Part shown: positions 22,671 to 34,188 of the stretch, piece by piece
How the letters are laid out: each line of letters opens with the position of its first letter
Position numbering within the stretch: the stretch's first letter is position 1
Origin: Ciona savignyi
Taxonomy: Eukaryota; Chordata; Ascidiacea; Phlebobranchia; Cionidae
Direction: 5' to 3'
Length of the DNA: 64,000 nucleotides
Assembly: GCA_000149265.1 (NCBI GenBank)
Contig: CH003410.1
Location: 243,197-307,196 of the forward strand
Notes under the pieces: generated by a model
What the model was told of the DNA's origin: nothing
Seen by the model: only the letters and a program-made list of their open reading frames with translations
Database searches by the model: none
Translations under genes and position numbers: made by a program

Positions 22671-25600
22671 ATGGCGTCAGACAATTTAAAAGAGTTTGAT
22701 GTTGTGGAAGCTAACCTTCGCAAGAAATACATTTTAGCAGAGTGCTTGATGATTGATCCAGGATCCGCTTCCGAGCTGAAGAAGTTGGTATCGGTAATAG
22801 ATGACCTTTACCAAAGACTTCTCTCCCTTGCCTCTGAAGCATTCACACCAGAAGAATTAAACTCTGAAGGCCATCAACCTCTAAAAGGTATAGTGCAATG
22901 CAAAGTAGAATTTGATACCCGTATTGGAGATTGGTTTCAAATAAATGACGCCTTGTCTGATAAATCGGCAATATCCCCAAAGAGTCCTGACAGGTTGTAT
23001 ACCATCAGCGATAGTGCAAGCTCACTACGCAGTTCTCGGTCGAGCGTGAAACGACGTGAAGCTTATGTTCGAGCACAGAAAGCTCGCCTAGAAGTTTTAC
23101 AGGTCGACCAGCGAGAAAAGGAAAAGGTTGCTGCGGCCCAAGAAGCGGCCGAACGGAAAGCCGAGGAAGCTCGACGAGAATCCAGACGGAATGCAGAGAT
23201 GGCAGAACTGGAGTTACGAGCTTGGAATGAACAATGTACTAATGAACAGTCTCCCAACCTGTTGACCATGCCCAACAGTTCACACGAGCAAACCGATACG
23301 GTAGGAAACCCGAACATTACCGATAACCGAAAGCATATGTCGACTCGCATACTAAACGAAACCTCTAAAAATGTCCTGCCAGTGCCTTTTTCTACATTCG
23401 ATAAATTATCGGTAAATTGTAATCGATTCGAAAGTATATCGCAACCGAACCCGGCGCAACAGGAGTACAAGCCTGAAGCACGCGCGTCTCAACGTTACGA
23501 CGGAAAGAACCATGTTCAGAGAACCGTATCTCCCGAACGACATGAACAGATTCACTATTGGGGTGATAGAACTCTCCCTCCCCGTCCGGAATTAATGAAG
23601 TTTAACGGCGACCCGCTTGATTATCACGAATTTATTCGCAACTTTGAGACACATGTAATGGCTCACGTACGGTCGGACTCGGCAAGATTGACTTACCTGC
23701 TACAACAATGCGAACCCGATGTGCGACGTCAGCTATCGCACTTTAGTAAAGACCCGGTTGGCGGTTACAACCTGGCACGAGAACAGTTGTGGCAATTGTA
23801 CGGTCGTCCCCACATTATTTCAGCAGCATGTGCAAAATTGCTATCGAAGACGCCGGAAGTCGGGGAAAGAGATCCGAGTGGCCTACTGAAACTGAACATA
23901 CTATTGCAAAGGTGCCGAAGTGCTCTGGCAGACGTTGGCGAATACGCCGGTTTTAATTCCTTGCATTGTCTTCTACCGATTCTTCAAAAGTTACCTGACA
24001 ATCTGCAAGCGAAGTGGATAGAGTGGTCAGTAATTGTTTTTGAAGAAAATAAACGAGAAGCTGGATTTTTAGATCTTGTGACATTCGTTTCGCGCCACTC
24101 TAACATATGGAATTCACTGTACGGTGAAAGCCTTTATCGCCGTGCCGACAATGTGAAGATGGGTTCTAGAGGTGGAAGGAAACTGAGAGTTGCAACATGC
24201 AGCACTGTATCTGAGACTAAACCACACGTGCTCCCGAATTCCCAAGGTGAAATGTGCATTTTGTGCTTTAAGAGACACAGCTTGTCCCAGTGTAACACGT
24301 TTAGGTCAAAGAGAACTCGCGAGCGTCGCGAATACGCATTGAACAAAGGCCTGTGTTTCAGGTGCCTATGCCACGGCCACCGTGTGATAGACTGCTCGTC
24401 GACGGAAGAATGTGGTGAATGCGGGAGCCCCTATCACCATACAATGTTGCATGCCGGAATAACCAACGACAAAAAGGTGACAAATAATGAGACTCCGATA
24501 AAGCACACGATGTCGTGTTCGTCCATGCTCTCGGAGAAGCTGGGAAATGACGAAGCCTTCGAACCCCAAGATATCTACCTGTGCGTAGTACCCGTGAAGG
24601 TTCGATTCCAAGGTCGCGAAGTATGCACCTACGCATTTCTCGATACCGGTTCTACAGCCACGTTTTGCAGCCAGACCTTGGTGAACGCCCTGGGGTTAAC
24701 AGGCGTTCGAAAACAGATTCAGATGACGACACTGTGTAATCAGTCTTCCTACAATGGAATGATCACAAATTTCACTGTATGTTCGCTAGATGACAATACC
24801 GAAATCCACCTACGGAACGTGGTATCCGTAGATCGAATTCCAGTTCAACCGAATGTGATACCTGATAAGAAGAAGATAAATGACATGTCTCATTTAAAGG
24901 GATTGGAATTCCCGCATGTGGCTGGTGGGACAGTCACGCTACTGATCGGTATTGATGTACCAGAGGCTCTGTGTGTAGAGCGCATTTTAAAGGGGAAACG
25001 GGATGAACCTGTTGCCTGGAAAACCCCTTTAGGATGGTCATTGATGGGGCCGTCGTGTGTGTCGCCCCGATCAACTACAATCTACAATAATCTCGCTGCA
25101 ATTACTACAGATCGTCTTTCAAGACAAATTAACCGACTATGGGAAATGGACTTTGGCGATGCGACTGCCGTTCTAGAGAATCCTACATCAAGAGAAGATC
25201 GTGTGGCTCACGATATGATGAAAAGGTTCATCGTCCAAGTGGACGGTCATTTCCAGTTAGCGTTACCGAGGAAGCCCGGTGCACCTGATTTACCGGACAA
25301 CCGCGCGATGGCGGAGAAACGAATTGAAGGCTTGAAACGACGACTTCAAAAGGACGATGATTTACGAAAAAAGTACTTGGCCTCGATGCAAACCTACATT
25401 GACAATGACTACGCTCGTGAAGTGACCACAAACGAACTGAATGCGTCCAACTACAGATGGTTTATACCTCACCATCCTGTGATGCACCCGCGGAAACCTG
25501 GTAAGGTACGGGTAGTGTTCGACTGCGCAGCGAAACACAAAGGGCTTGCGCTTAATGATATTTTACTGCAAGGCCCAGACCTCATGAATAGCCTTGTGGG

Positions 25601-28484
25601 CGTGCTAATGCGTTTCCGCATACACCAAGTCGCTTTGGTAGCAGATGTCGAAGCGATGTTCCACCAAGTGAGGGTGGAACCCAAGGATCGAAAAACGCTG
25701 AGCTTTCTCTGGTGGAAGGACGGTAATTTGGAGTCAAAGCCATTAGTGCACGAGATGTTGGTGCACTTATTCGGGGCAACGTCGTCACCGAGCTGTGCGG
25801 CGTTTTGCTTGAGACAAACAGCCATCGAGTTTGGTCACCTTTATGACGACGTCGTCTCGGAAGTGGTAACCAACAACTTTTATGTTGATGATTGTTTGGT
25901 CTCAGCTCGCGATGTGAACGAAGCAGTACGACTCGTAGCGCAGCTGCGGGACCTACTTTCGCGAGCCGGGTTTCGCCTTACGAAATGGCTAACCAACAAC
26001 CAGCAGGTCTTGGATTCGATTCCCGAACAGGATAGAGCAAAGAATGTTAAGATGATGAAAATCGATTGTGTGGATGAGCGTGTGCTCGGAGTACAATGGT
26101 TGGTATCCTGTGATAAATTCACATATACCGTCGTTAAAAAGAAGAGCCCCGTGACCAAGAGAGGGATACTCTCTGTGGTCAGTTCCATTTACGATCCTTT
26201 GGGGTTTGCAGCACCGGTTCTAATAAAGGGAAGACTTCTGTGGCAGAAACTTTGCAAGCGCGGACTCGATTGGGACGAACCGGTTTTGCAAAGTGAAGCA
26301 GATGAGTGGAAGTCGTGGCTTGACGTTCTTCCGGGGCTGGAAGACGTTAGAATTAGTCGCTGTTTTCGCCCTCCTGAGTTTGGAAACGTAGCTATTACCG
26401 AACTACACCATTTCGCAGATGCTTCAACCGCAGCTTACAGTGCGGTGTCTTATCTCCGAAGTACAGATGATAACGGTAATGTGCATTGTGCCTTTTTATT
26501 TGGAAAAGCAAGAGTGGCACCGACCAGCACCATGTCCGTCCCGCGATTAGAACTGACTGCCGCTGTGCTTGCCGTAAGAAATGACCAGGTTGCTAGAAGA
26601 GAATTGAAGCTAAGTGACTGTCAATCAACTTTCTGGACCGATTCAACAGCGGTACTTCAGACGCTATTCAACTCCACGAAAAGGTTCCCTACATTCGTGG
26701 CAAACCGCATAGCTGAAATCGAACGACATACCGACATTAAGAGATGGAAACACGTACCGACACAATTGAACCCGGCGGACGACGCTACTCGTGGTCTTGA
26801 CCCAGATGCCCTTTCTGGACGTTGGCTTAATGGGCCTCAATTTCTCTGGAGTACAGAAGATACGTGGCCCAAGTGTCCCGTTACACTCCCGGAAGTACCG
26901 GATGAATTTTTACCTGTCAAGCGGCAAGATGTCAGTGTGAACTTGTTAATTCCCGGTCAAACGGCAATGAACCAAACTGAACCAGCAGTGGATAGATTAA
27001 TTAACTACTACTCGTCATGGTACCGACTAAAGAAAGCCGCAGCGTGGTTGCTCAGATACAAGGAGTATTTGCGCCAAAGAGTGAATCAAGATCGGGAGGC
27101 TGTATCAAGTAGGCCTCTTACCGTGGAAGAAATGAAATTTGCCGGTCTGCAACTGATAAAGTACGAGCAACGTAAACACTTTGGACCGATTATCGCAAGT
27201 TTGATGACAGGACAACAAGCGAAGAAGAATGAGTGTGCGCGGGCTCTCTTGAGACTTAACCCATTTATAAAAGAAAACCTTCTTCGCGTTGGTGGACGCA
27301 TAGAGAGGGCGACTGTCGAATATGATATAAAACACCCTATAATACTCCCCTGTCATTCCAAAATTACAGAACTGGTAATCACTGAACACCACGAGCTTGT
27401 CGGACACTCTGGATCTGGACACACGATTTCTTCCCTAAGAAGGACTTACTGGATACTGAAGATAGGAGTCGCAGTGCGACGCGTATTAACAAGGTGTTTA
27501 CCCTGTGAAAGAAGACGTACAACCCCTTCAAATCAAATGATGGCCGATCTGCCTGCTTGTCGCCTGCAGTCCGACAAACCTGCGTTCAGTAGCGTCGGAA
27601 TCGATTATTTTGGTCCTTTCTATGTAAAACAAGGACGTAGCCAGATAAAAAGATACGGCTGCCTGTTCACGTGCCTTACGATGAGAGCCGTGCATCTTGA
27701 GGTGGCTTGTGACCTTTCTACAGATTCATTTTTGAACGCGTTGCGACGATTTACTGGACGGAGAGGAAAACCGGAACACATTTACAGTGACAATGGCACT
27801 AATTTTGTTGGTGCTGCGAAAATCCTTAGATCATCAATAAAGAAGTGGAACCACCAGCACATAGCGGAACATTTACGCCAGAAAGAAATTTCATGGTCAT
27901 TTAACCCCCCTGCAGCTAGCCATATGGGCGGAGCATGGGAGAGAATTATACGGTCGGTACGCCGAGTGCTCTCTTCCCTACAATCACCGAAGACCGTTCT
28001 TACTGACGAAACACTTCAGACCTTGTTTGTCGAAGTAGAATCGATCCTTAATTCGAGACCTCTTGTTCCAGTGACCATAGATGTTCGAAATGACGAGGTG
28101 CTGACGCCGAACCATTTACTGATATTACGTGGTTCACCTAATCAAGCTCCCGGACCTTTCGACGATAAGGATTGCTACGCTCGTCGTCGATGGGCGCATG
28201 TACAACACCTGGCCAACGTGTTTTGGAAACGTTGGCTGTCGGATTTTTTGCCTCATCTGATAGAACGACAGAAGTGGGTGCAGAAGCGATCGAATATCCA
28301 GAACGATGACATAGTATTGTTGGTGGACGAGTCTCAGCCACGAGCAAAATGGACACTCGGTCGTGTAGTGGACACTTACGCCGACAAACATGGCGCGGTG
28401 CGTACTGTTTCTGTGAAGACGAAAAATGGTGTCTTTAAACGCCCGATCGCAAAATTATGTTTGATTGCGCAGAAAATGCCTTAG
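22671..28484 (+). CDS. BEL/Pao gag-pol polyprotein
   Basis: Single frame of 1937 residues, start ATG 59 bases after the 5' LTR. In order: N-terminal gag with a charged coiled coil (about 125-190); a gag core typical of Pao elements (about 300-400); a CCHC zinc knuckle (C-F-R-C...H...C, about 561-574); aspartic protease DTGS near residue 658; reverse transcriptase with FYVDD near 1071; RNase H with HHFADAS near 1245 and WTDST near 1322; an H2C2 zinc finger (GHSGSGH then CLPC); integrase with catalytic Asp in GIDYFGPF (about 1645), SDNG (1707) and Glu in GAWERI (1757); and a C-terminal domain normal for this group. All catalytic motifs are present, with no frameshift or stop. Encodes the copying machinery of the element; not a host gene. 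Confidence 0.96.
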   Translation: MASDNLKEFDVVEANLRKKYILAECLMIDPGSASELKKLVSVIDDLYQRLLSLASEAFTPEELNSEGHQPLKGIVQCKVEFDTRIGDWFQINDALSDKSAISPKSPDRLYTISDSASSLRSSRSSVKRREAYVRAQKARLEVLQVDQREKEKVAAAQEAAERKAEEARRESRRNAEMAELELRAWNEQCTNEQSPNLLTMPNSSHEQTDTVGNPNITDNRKHMSTRILNETSKNVLPVPFSTFDKLSVNCNRFESISQPNPAQQEYKPEARASQRYDGKNHVQRTVSPERHEQIHYWGDRTLPPRPELMKFNGDPLDYHEFIRNFETHVMAHVRSDSARLTYLLQQCEPDVRRQLSHFSKDPVGGYNLAREQLWQLYGRPHIISAACAKLLSKTPEVGERDPSGLLKLNILLQRCRSALADVGEYAGFNSLHCLLPILQKLPDNLQAKWIEWSVIVFEENKREAGFLDLVTFVSRHSNIWNSLYGESLYRRADNVKMGSRGGRKLRVATCSTVSETKPHVLPNSQGEMCILCFKRHSLSQCNTFRSKRTRERREYALNKGLCFRCLCHGHRVIDCSSTEECGECGSPYHHTMLHAGITNDKKVTNNETPIKHTMSCSSMLSEKLGNDEAFEPQDIYLCVVPVKVRFQGREVCTYAFLDTGSTATFCSQTLVNALGLTGVRKQIQMTTLCNQSSYNGMITNFTVCSLDDNTEIHLRNVVSVDRIPVQPNVIPDKKKINDMSHLKGLEFPHVAGGTVTLLIGIDVPEALCVERILKGKRDEPVAWKTPLGWSLMGPSCVSPRSTTIYNNLAAITTDRLSRQINRLWEMDFGDATAVLENPTSREDRVAHDMMKRFIVQVDGHFQLALPRKPGAPDLPDNRAMAEKRIEGLKRRLQKDDDLRKKYLASMQTYIDNDYAREVTTNELNASNYRWFIPHHPVMHPRKPGKVRVVFDCAAKHKGLALNDILLQGPDLMNSLVGVLMRFRIHQVALVADVEAMFHQVRVEPKDRKTLSFLWWKDGNLESKPLVHEMLVHLFGATSSPSCAAFCLRQTAIEFGHLYDDVVSEVVTNNFYVDDCLVSARDVNEAVRLVAQLRDLLSRAGFRLTKWLTNNQQVLDSIPEQDRAKNVKMMKIDCVDERVLGVQWLVSCDKFTYTVVKKKSPVTKRGILSVVSSIYDPLGFAAPVLIKGRLLWQKLCKRGLDWDEPVLQSEADEWKSWLDVLPGLEDVRISRCFRPPEFGNVAITELHHFADASTAAYSAVSYLRSTDDNGNVHCAFLFGKARVAPTSTMSVPRLELTAAVLAVRNDQVARRELKLSDCQSTFWTDSTAVLQTLFNSTKRFPTFVANRIAEIERHTDIKRWKHVPTQLNPADDATRGLDPDALSGRWLNGPQFLWSTEDTWPKCPVTLPEVPDEFLPVKRQDVSVNLLIPGQTAMNQTEPAVDRLINYYSSWYRLKKAAAWLLRYKEYLRQRVNQDREAVSSRPLTVEEMKFAGLQLIKYEQRKHFGPIIASLMTGQQAKKNECARALLRLNPFIKENLLRVGGRIERATVEYDIKHPIILPCHSKITELVITEHHELVGHSGSGHTISSLRRTYWILKIGVAVRRVLTRCLPCERRRTTPSNQMMADLPACRLQSDKPAFSSVGIDYFGPFYVKQGRSQIKRYGCLFTCLTMRAVHLEVACDLSTDSFLNALRRFTGRRGKPEHIYSDNGTNFVGAAKILRSSIKKWNHQHIAEHLRQKEISWSFNPPAASHMGGAWERIIRSVRRVLSSLQSPKTVLTDETLQTLFVEVESILNSRPLVPVTIDVRNDEVLTPNHLLILRGSPNQAPGPFDDKDCYARRRWAHVQHLANVFWKRWLSDFLPHLIERQKWVQKRSNIQNDDIVLLVDESQPRAKWTLGRVVDTYADKHGAVRTVSVKTKNGVFKRPIAKLCLIAQKMP

Positions 28485-28581
28485 TATGAATAACTGATGT
28501 ATTTAACCTTGTGGTTCTATTTCGTGAACTTACGTCGATGTTTTTGTTGTTTATTGTAAATATATGCGTTGTATATTTGTC

Positions 28582-28589
28582 GGGGGGAA
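28582..28589 (+). other. Polypurine tract of BEL/Pao element
   Basis: ggggggaa directly before the 3' LTR, the usual place for plus-strand DNA priming. Confidence 0.75.
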
Positions 28590-29056
28590 TGTAACATCTC
28601 TATAGTTCCCTTTTAATTTCACATCGTTTGATGCTGATGGTGCGCCGTCCTTGTTTGCCCCTGATAATAGATCGGTCATCCCACAAGGTCGTGACGTCAC
28701 AACACGCTTTTATTTATTGCCTCGATTCCTCATTTCCTTCTTTTTATTGTGTTAGTACTGAATTTGCTATAGTAACGAAACGTTTATACTGAACCTAAAT
28801 GATATTTGATACCGAACCTAACTGTACTTACCTGCAAGCTAATCAGTTGGTAAGTTTTCATGTTATTCTTTTAAGTACTGATTTACTGACAATAATTTGA
28901 TTGTATTTATTTTATTTATAGAAAACCGCCATTAAAGACCATAAGAATCGTGCGCGTTTTGGCCGATTAACGACAGACATTCGCGTTGATAGTAATCAGC
29001 GCAGCACTAGTGAGATTCTGGGCGGAGTGCAGGTCGCCCACAAAAAAGAATCTACA
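28590..29056 (+). repeat. 3' LTR of BEL/Pao element
   Basis: Same 467 bases as the 5' LTR; I found no difference on reading both through. Confidence 0.96.
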
Positions 29057-29320
29057 ACCTTATCATAGTAGGCCGTGGTTGAAACCTATTTTATACAACA
29101 CCGTGACATTTTTTCGACGCAAAGTAAAGGCTCCTAATGAATAATCTAATGCGTAGTAAGCAACATGTAAAAACATCTATTCTACTTTGACCGAGAAAAT
29201 TCTGCCGTTCCGCTTGGGCAACATTTATTTGAATAGTATTGGGCTGATTTTTTCGCGTTACGGAAGTTTATTGTTGATAAGCTAGTGGTTTAGGATAAAG
29301 GATTTGGTATCTCACGTAAT

Positions 29321-32300
29321 ATGTTTGAGCAACAAAAAGTACATATCGAAAAAGTTGATGAAATAACTGTAAGTCCACTGAGTAACAAACCTCAGGAATT
29401 CGTTCGTCTTTTACCGTTACACGAAGAAACTAAACACAGAAGTATACAGAGACGGTAAGTGAGAGCAGTACTATAGAGGAAAGAATGAGGTAGAGAAAAT
29501 ACACGTAAAAAAATCGAAATAAAACTTTACTCTGGCGGATGACAGGCATAGCAACGACACGAAAATTTGATATGCACGTTTTGTAACATATCCACTATAT
29601 AGGCCTATGCACTAAGCAAAAGTGCCGTTTTATAGGGATAGATAACTGTATTTTTAAGACCATGTCCATAAATTTAACCATACTTAGACCAGTACATTTT
29701 CCATGATTTATGTTATCCCCATTTTTTTTTATTCTGAAAAGAGTAAAAGATCTTAATCTTGTACCTGTAGAATGTATAGTAGTTCAATAAACAGACTTCA
29801 CTATTAAGCGGGGCGAGACAACACACTGTTTTGCGGAACAACGGAGTTGGACAGCACACTATTCTGAAGGATAGTGGAAAGAGGGGTAAAGGGGTATTTT
29901 AGTCACTAACATGAGAAGGACGGGTGAGGGTATATCATGAAAGGGACGGGTTATATCATGATAAACCCCTACCCCGTCCCGGTCATGTTGTTGACAAAAA
30001 TACTCTTCCCGCTCATGATATACCCTGTCCCGCTTGTGTTATAACCCGTCCCTCTCAAGGTAATGACAAAATGACCCGCCTCGCTCATGAGTTGTTCCGC
30101 CCTGCTCATACTGCTTAGCTGTCTCACAGATTAGTAAAGCTCTTTTTATCTTGATTGTTATCTATTTTCTAAAAAAAAACGTTCTTTTTCTAGTATTAAA
30201 CCCATCTCACTTGATGAAGAAAAACCAGAAGGTCACACCAGATTTGTGTGTATATCGGACACCCATGCCAGGCATAGAGACTTGATATACAACGTTCCAG
30301 ATGGTAAAAAAATATTTTATAATCAGCATTAAAATTCTGAGGTTTCAGTACCACAAACTTTAGCATTTAACAGTAAAATTTAAAACCTTTCAGTAAAGAT
30401 TTTTTAGGTCGACAATTTTAATCCAGTGTCACCTTGAATGTAATTAGCTCGATCATTCTATGCGAACATATTTTCCAGGTGATGTGCTTCTTCATTGTGG
30501 AGATTTTACGAACCTCGGAAAACTCGAAGAGGTGATAGACTTCAACGACTGGCTTGCCACGTTACCACATAAACATAAAATTGTTATCGCTGGGAATCAT
30601 GATCTTTCCTTCGATCCTAGATTAATGGAAGATATAAGAAAAACCAAGCGAGAAGGAGGCTACAGAAGGTATGCTATGGGTGCGGTGTGCGTATGGGTTT
30701 GATATATGTGTATATGACAATAGGCGTCGAAAAACTATGTTGTAATGTACTGTTATGTAACACTACAATCAGTATATATGTGTGCCATTCGGCGAAATTG
30801 GGCAACAATAAAAGAAGGGAAAGTGGGATGGAGGAAAGAAGGGAAACTGCACAGTAAAATTATGTAAACTAATTTTAACCCTGTCCTAAACACTAATCTC
30901 AACCCCAGAACTAACCCTAACTCCAACCCCCATGTTTAAACCAAATTTAATGTACTCTTTATTTTATTGTACAGTTTCCCTTCTTCCCTTGCCCCCCTTT
31001 TCTTCCTTATAGTTTCCCCCGCAAAACTGGTAAATTTGTAGTTCGTTATGATAAATTTTATAGCTATGCGGTGTGTGTACATTACGTTTGTTATGTGTAT
31101 ATAAACCGTATACCTTGGGCAACTATGTCGTAATGTACTGTTATGTAACACTACAGTCAATATGTGTACCACTCAGAGAAATTGGTTGATTTATAATTAG
31201 TTTTAAATAAATTTTATAAAAAATTTAAGTTGCTTACTATAATAGGTTTCAATTTCTTGACCAAATATCCGAAAAATATACCGACGACTGGCAAAGTGTT
31301 TTGTCCAACTGCACCTACATACAAGATACAGAACTGAAAGTAAATGGAATTCGAATTTATGGCACTGCCTGGTAAGCAACATACAATGTTGTCAAGTAAA
31401 AACAGCTTTGTGATTGTTATTCAAATGCTCTTGACCTAAGCAAGTTGTCTTGCTCTATTGTTTCTGTTAAAGCCTTTTGCTTATCCGTTTTATTACCGAC
31501 TTGTGTGTCGTGACTATGTTTGCCTTTGGTCTTTGATTTTAGTAAATGACGAGACTTGGACGAGAGTAGTTGTGTGTGTTTTGGGACTTTGATAAGTGTG
31601 ATAGCCAAGTACACGCCTGATAATTGGTGTGTCGCTGCATCCATTCAAGCTATTTCCCCCAAAACAACTTAACGTCATTCATTAAACTGTTTTTATTTTG
31701 TTTTCAGGAACCCTTGGTTTGGAGGCTGGGCGTTCAATATGAAACGTGGTCAGCCTTTACTTGATAAGTGGAACAAAATACCTGGTGATGGGATCGATAT
31801 ATTGATGACACACAGTCCACCTGCAGGTAAATTATATGCACTAAAAACAGCCTTGACCTTGATATTTTTATATGTGTTTCATACTTTCATATTATATGTG
31901 TAATTGTGTAGGCTATAAAATTTTTATTTGTATTTTGTTTAATGGCCATGTTATTTTTCTCCGGTTACAACGTGGGTATTCACTGACGCTCTTTAACTAC
32001 CATAGTTTTGCTATTTTATTCTGCCTTCTTAACTTATAATAATTGTGTTATTCTTCTTTAATGTAATAAAGGGAAAAAAATTAAACTAAATTATATATCT
32101 GGTCAACTTTTTGGGTTTAGCGGCCACGTCTAATTTTACCGGATTTTAATCATTTATTGCTTGTTTTTTAGACGTGTTCTAACGACTGTCGTTTTGCCGT
32201 TTTTTCCCGTTTTCCTATTTTTTTCAAAAATCCTGATTTATGTTTTCATCGTGGAAACAAAAAATAAACTAAACTAACTAAAACTAAACTAACTTTCCTG

Positions 32301-33212
32301 CTTTGTCTGCTAATGTGTACCACAAACTGATATGGTCGTTTACTCTGGACTTATGTTATTAGTAATTTCAATATATTTCTATAGTTTGTAATGTTAAATA
32401 TACTGCTTTATGAACCAGAAAAAATGTTTGAAAAAATTTAATGTTAAAAAATAAATTTGTTTCGGTTTAATCACTATTCTATACTTTACACATTTGATTA
32501 CTGTAAATATATTCGTTTTTATTCCTGTGAGCGTAAATCAACCTTGATTTTTTATATGTTTGTCACACCAGGTCAACTAGATGTCGTGCAACCTAGAAGT
32601 GAAAGAGTTGGATGTGTGGAGTTAATGAACACTGTACAACTGCGAGTCCAACCAAAGTACCATGTATTCGGTCATATTCATGAATGTAAGTCGTCTGCTT
32701 CACTTTATTTGCTCTTTAAATTAATTGCTGGGGTATAGGATAGAATAGGGTAGGATAGGATATGATATTGATGTTTATTCCCGTGAATGGGAAAACCAAG
32801 GAGGTTAACACAGGCAATCGTCAGTTACCTGGCCACCGTCTGGTTTACCGGAGCTATTGCAGTGTGTTGTATATGATATGCACCTGCCTTCAATTTAGTA
32901 GAACCCATTAATCCACTGGGTTCAGGCAATGTTCGTTAAGTGCCTCGCCCAATGACACAACCAATTAGCTAACGACCAGTTTCAAACCTGCAACCTTTTT
33001 GATTGAAAGGCGACGCAGTAAACCGCCAGACTAACCGGTCGGACAAATTCCATTCATTTCCAGCTTATGGGATATCCACTGACGGTTGCCACACGTTCAT
33101 CAACTGCACAACTGTGAACAAGGAGCTTGCTCCCAGCAACAAGGCCGTGTACATCGACTTTCCAACACCAGAGGGGGCTGTTGAGGGCATCACTGATATC
33201 ATTCAGCACTAA
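29321..33212 (+). CDS. MPPED1/2-type metallophosphoesterase
   Basis: Seven exons: 29321-29454, 30194-30303, 30479-30668, 31246-31371, 31708-31826, 32572-32685 and 33064-33212. All join in frame to 313 residues, close to vertebrate MPPED1/2. Seen: the metal-binding motifs of calcineurin-type phosphoesterases in order: SDTH (Asp67, His69), GDF (Asp90), GNHD (Asn121, His122), THSPP (His222) and GHIHE (His261, His263). MPPED-specific phrases FNDWLATLP, HKIVIAGNH and RVGCVELMNTVQ are also present. Known: cyclic nucleotide phosphodiesterase-like enzymes, cytosolic. Vertebrate MPPED2 has Gly where this protein has His261, which lowers its activity, so this one may be a fuller enzyme. Which of the two vertebrate paralogues it matches is not clear; it may be ancestral to both. 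Confidence 0.93.
29803..30118. mobile_element. Palindromic MITE-like element in MPPED intron 1
   Basis: Ends pair as taagcggggcgagacaac and, inverted, gttgttccgccctgctc...gctta. Inside are repeated gacgggttatatcatg words and their inverts (catgatataccctgtccc). GC-rich against AT-rich surroundings. No coding frame. Confidence 0.55.
30806..31012. mobile_element. Palindromic MITE, purine-rich arms, telomere-like core
   Basis: Left arm gaggaaagaagggaaactgc pairs with gtacagtttcccttcttccc on the right. The middle reads aaccctgtcctaaacactaa then ctcaaccccagaactaaccc. Same family as 41549-41738. In MPPED intron 3. Confidence 0.7.
32734..33044 (-). repeat. SINE family A copy, full length
   Basis: Tail gataggatatgatattg through head ctaaccggtcggac. 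It ends 19 bases before MPPED exon 7, so the branch site or pyrimidine tract of this intron must lie partly in SINE-derived sequence. Confidence 0.9.
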
Positions 33213-34188
33213 TCATTAATATGCTGTTTGATTAATTTTATGCAAAAAGTTGAGTTTCTTCAAAAAGTTTTTTCGTTGGTACCGTAATTTTGCTGTATAT
33301 TCTCCTTTGCTGAAATTGACGTTTGTTATTTAATTGCACTTAATTCTGCTGATTTTTCCGTTTTATGCAATTTACATATGGACTTTACTTATGGTTTAAA
33401 TGTTTTTTTTTTATATAACTCGGTATATGTATGGATTGCGCTGTGTTTTATGCAATTTCTTTCTATTGAAAGTAGCAATGTGTGAGATTTCTATGACGTT
33501 TTTTTGAAATTTTGAGCATCTGATTAACGTGGTTAGTAGTCCGTAAATTACTTAAAAAAGTCCGATATTTTGATCTTTAGTATCTGTTGCGAATATTTTG
33601 AAGTATTCTGTTTTAAATTATTTAGTTTTTTAGTTTAGTTTTTAAATAACGGCAAATGAAACAATTAAACAAATCATAACCTAGAATCGGGGCATGAAAA
33701 TCAAATGGTCGTTAAAATACGTCATCCAAAAAAAACAATATATATATATGAAATTAATTTTAACGAACACAGTCTTAAGCTAGATTGCTATAATTTGCAA
33801 ACAATATCATTGAAATTAACGACATAAAGCGCTGAGGAATTGTGTGAGGTACAGCACGACCAATACTATGTAAGGAAGGGTTGGCTTTAGAAAGTGTAGA
33901 CCAGGATATAAAATGAAAAAAGAACTCCAAAAATGAAATTTTAATCATGTGTTGACACTATTAGTCAAACACCTTTATCATGGCATCTTTTTATTCAATT
34001 TTAAACAGAAAATACGATGTACATAACGTTAATTAATATAGGGCTCGTTTGATAAAAAAGAGGTTGTAGCGACCTCATGTGTTACATAAGATTTACGATC
34101 CCATCAGCTGGCATTTGTGCTGACACTCCGTCATCATTAAAATATTATTAGGTTTACGATTATTACCACAGCTGTCGTACTTTGCCTT

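Larger units (their letters stand above)
22141..29061 (+). mobile_element. Complete BEL/Pao LTR retrotransposon
   Basis: Two 467-bp LTRs (22146-22612 and 28590-29056) start TGTAAC and end TCTACA and look identical base for base. They are flanked by the 5-bp target duplication acctt (22141-22145 and 29057-29061). Between them is one 1937-codon frame with gag, protease, reverse transcriptase, RNase H and integrase regions and no env-like frame. A purine tract (ggggggaa) touches the 3' LTR. A 5-bp duplication is normal for BEL/Pao. Identical LTRs and an unbroken frame mean a very recent insertion, which may be polymorphic. It lies between the TNFR-like and MPPED genes, 260 bases upstream of the MPPED start codon. 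Confidence 0.97.

Noticed and set aside
23063-28391. Many minus-strand frames of 70-135 codons within the retrotransposon
   Set aside because: Shadows of the 1937-codon polyprotein on the other strand.
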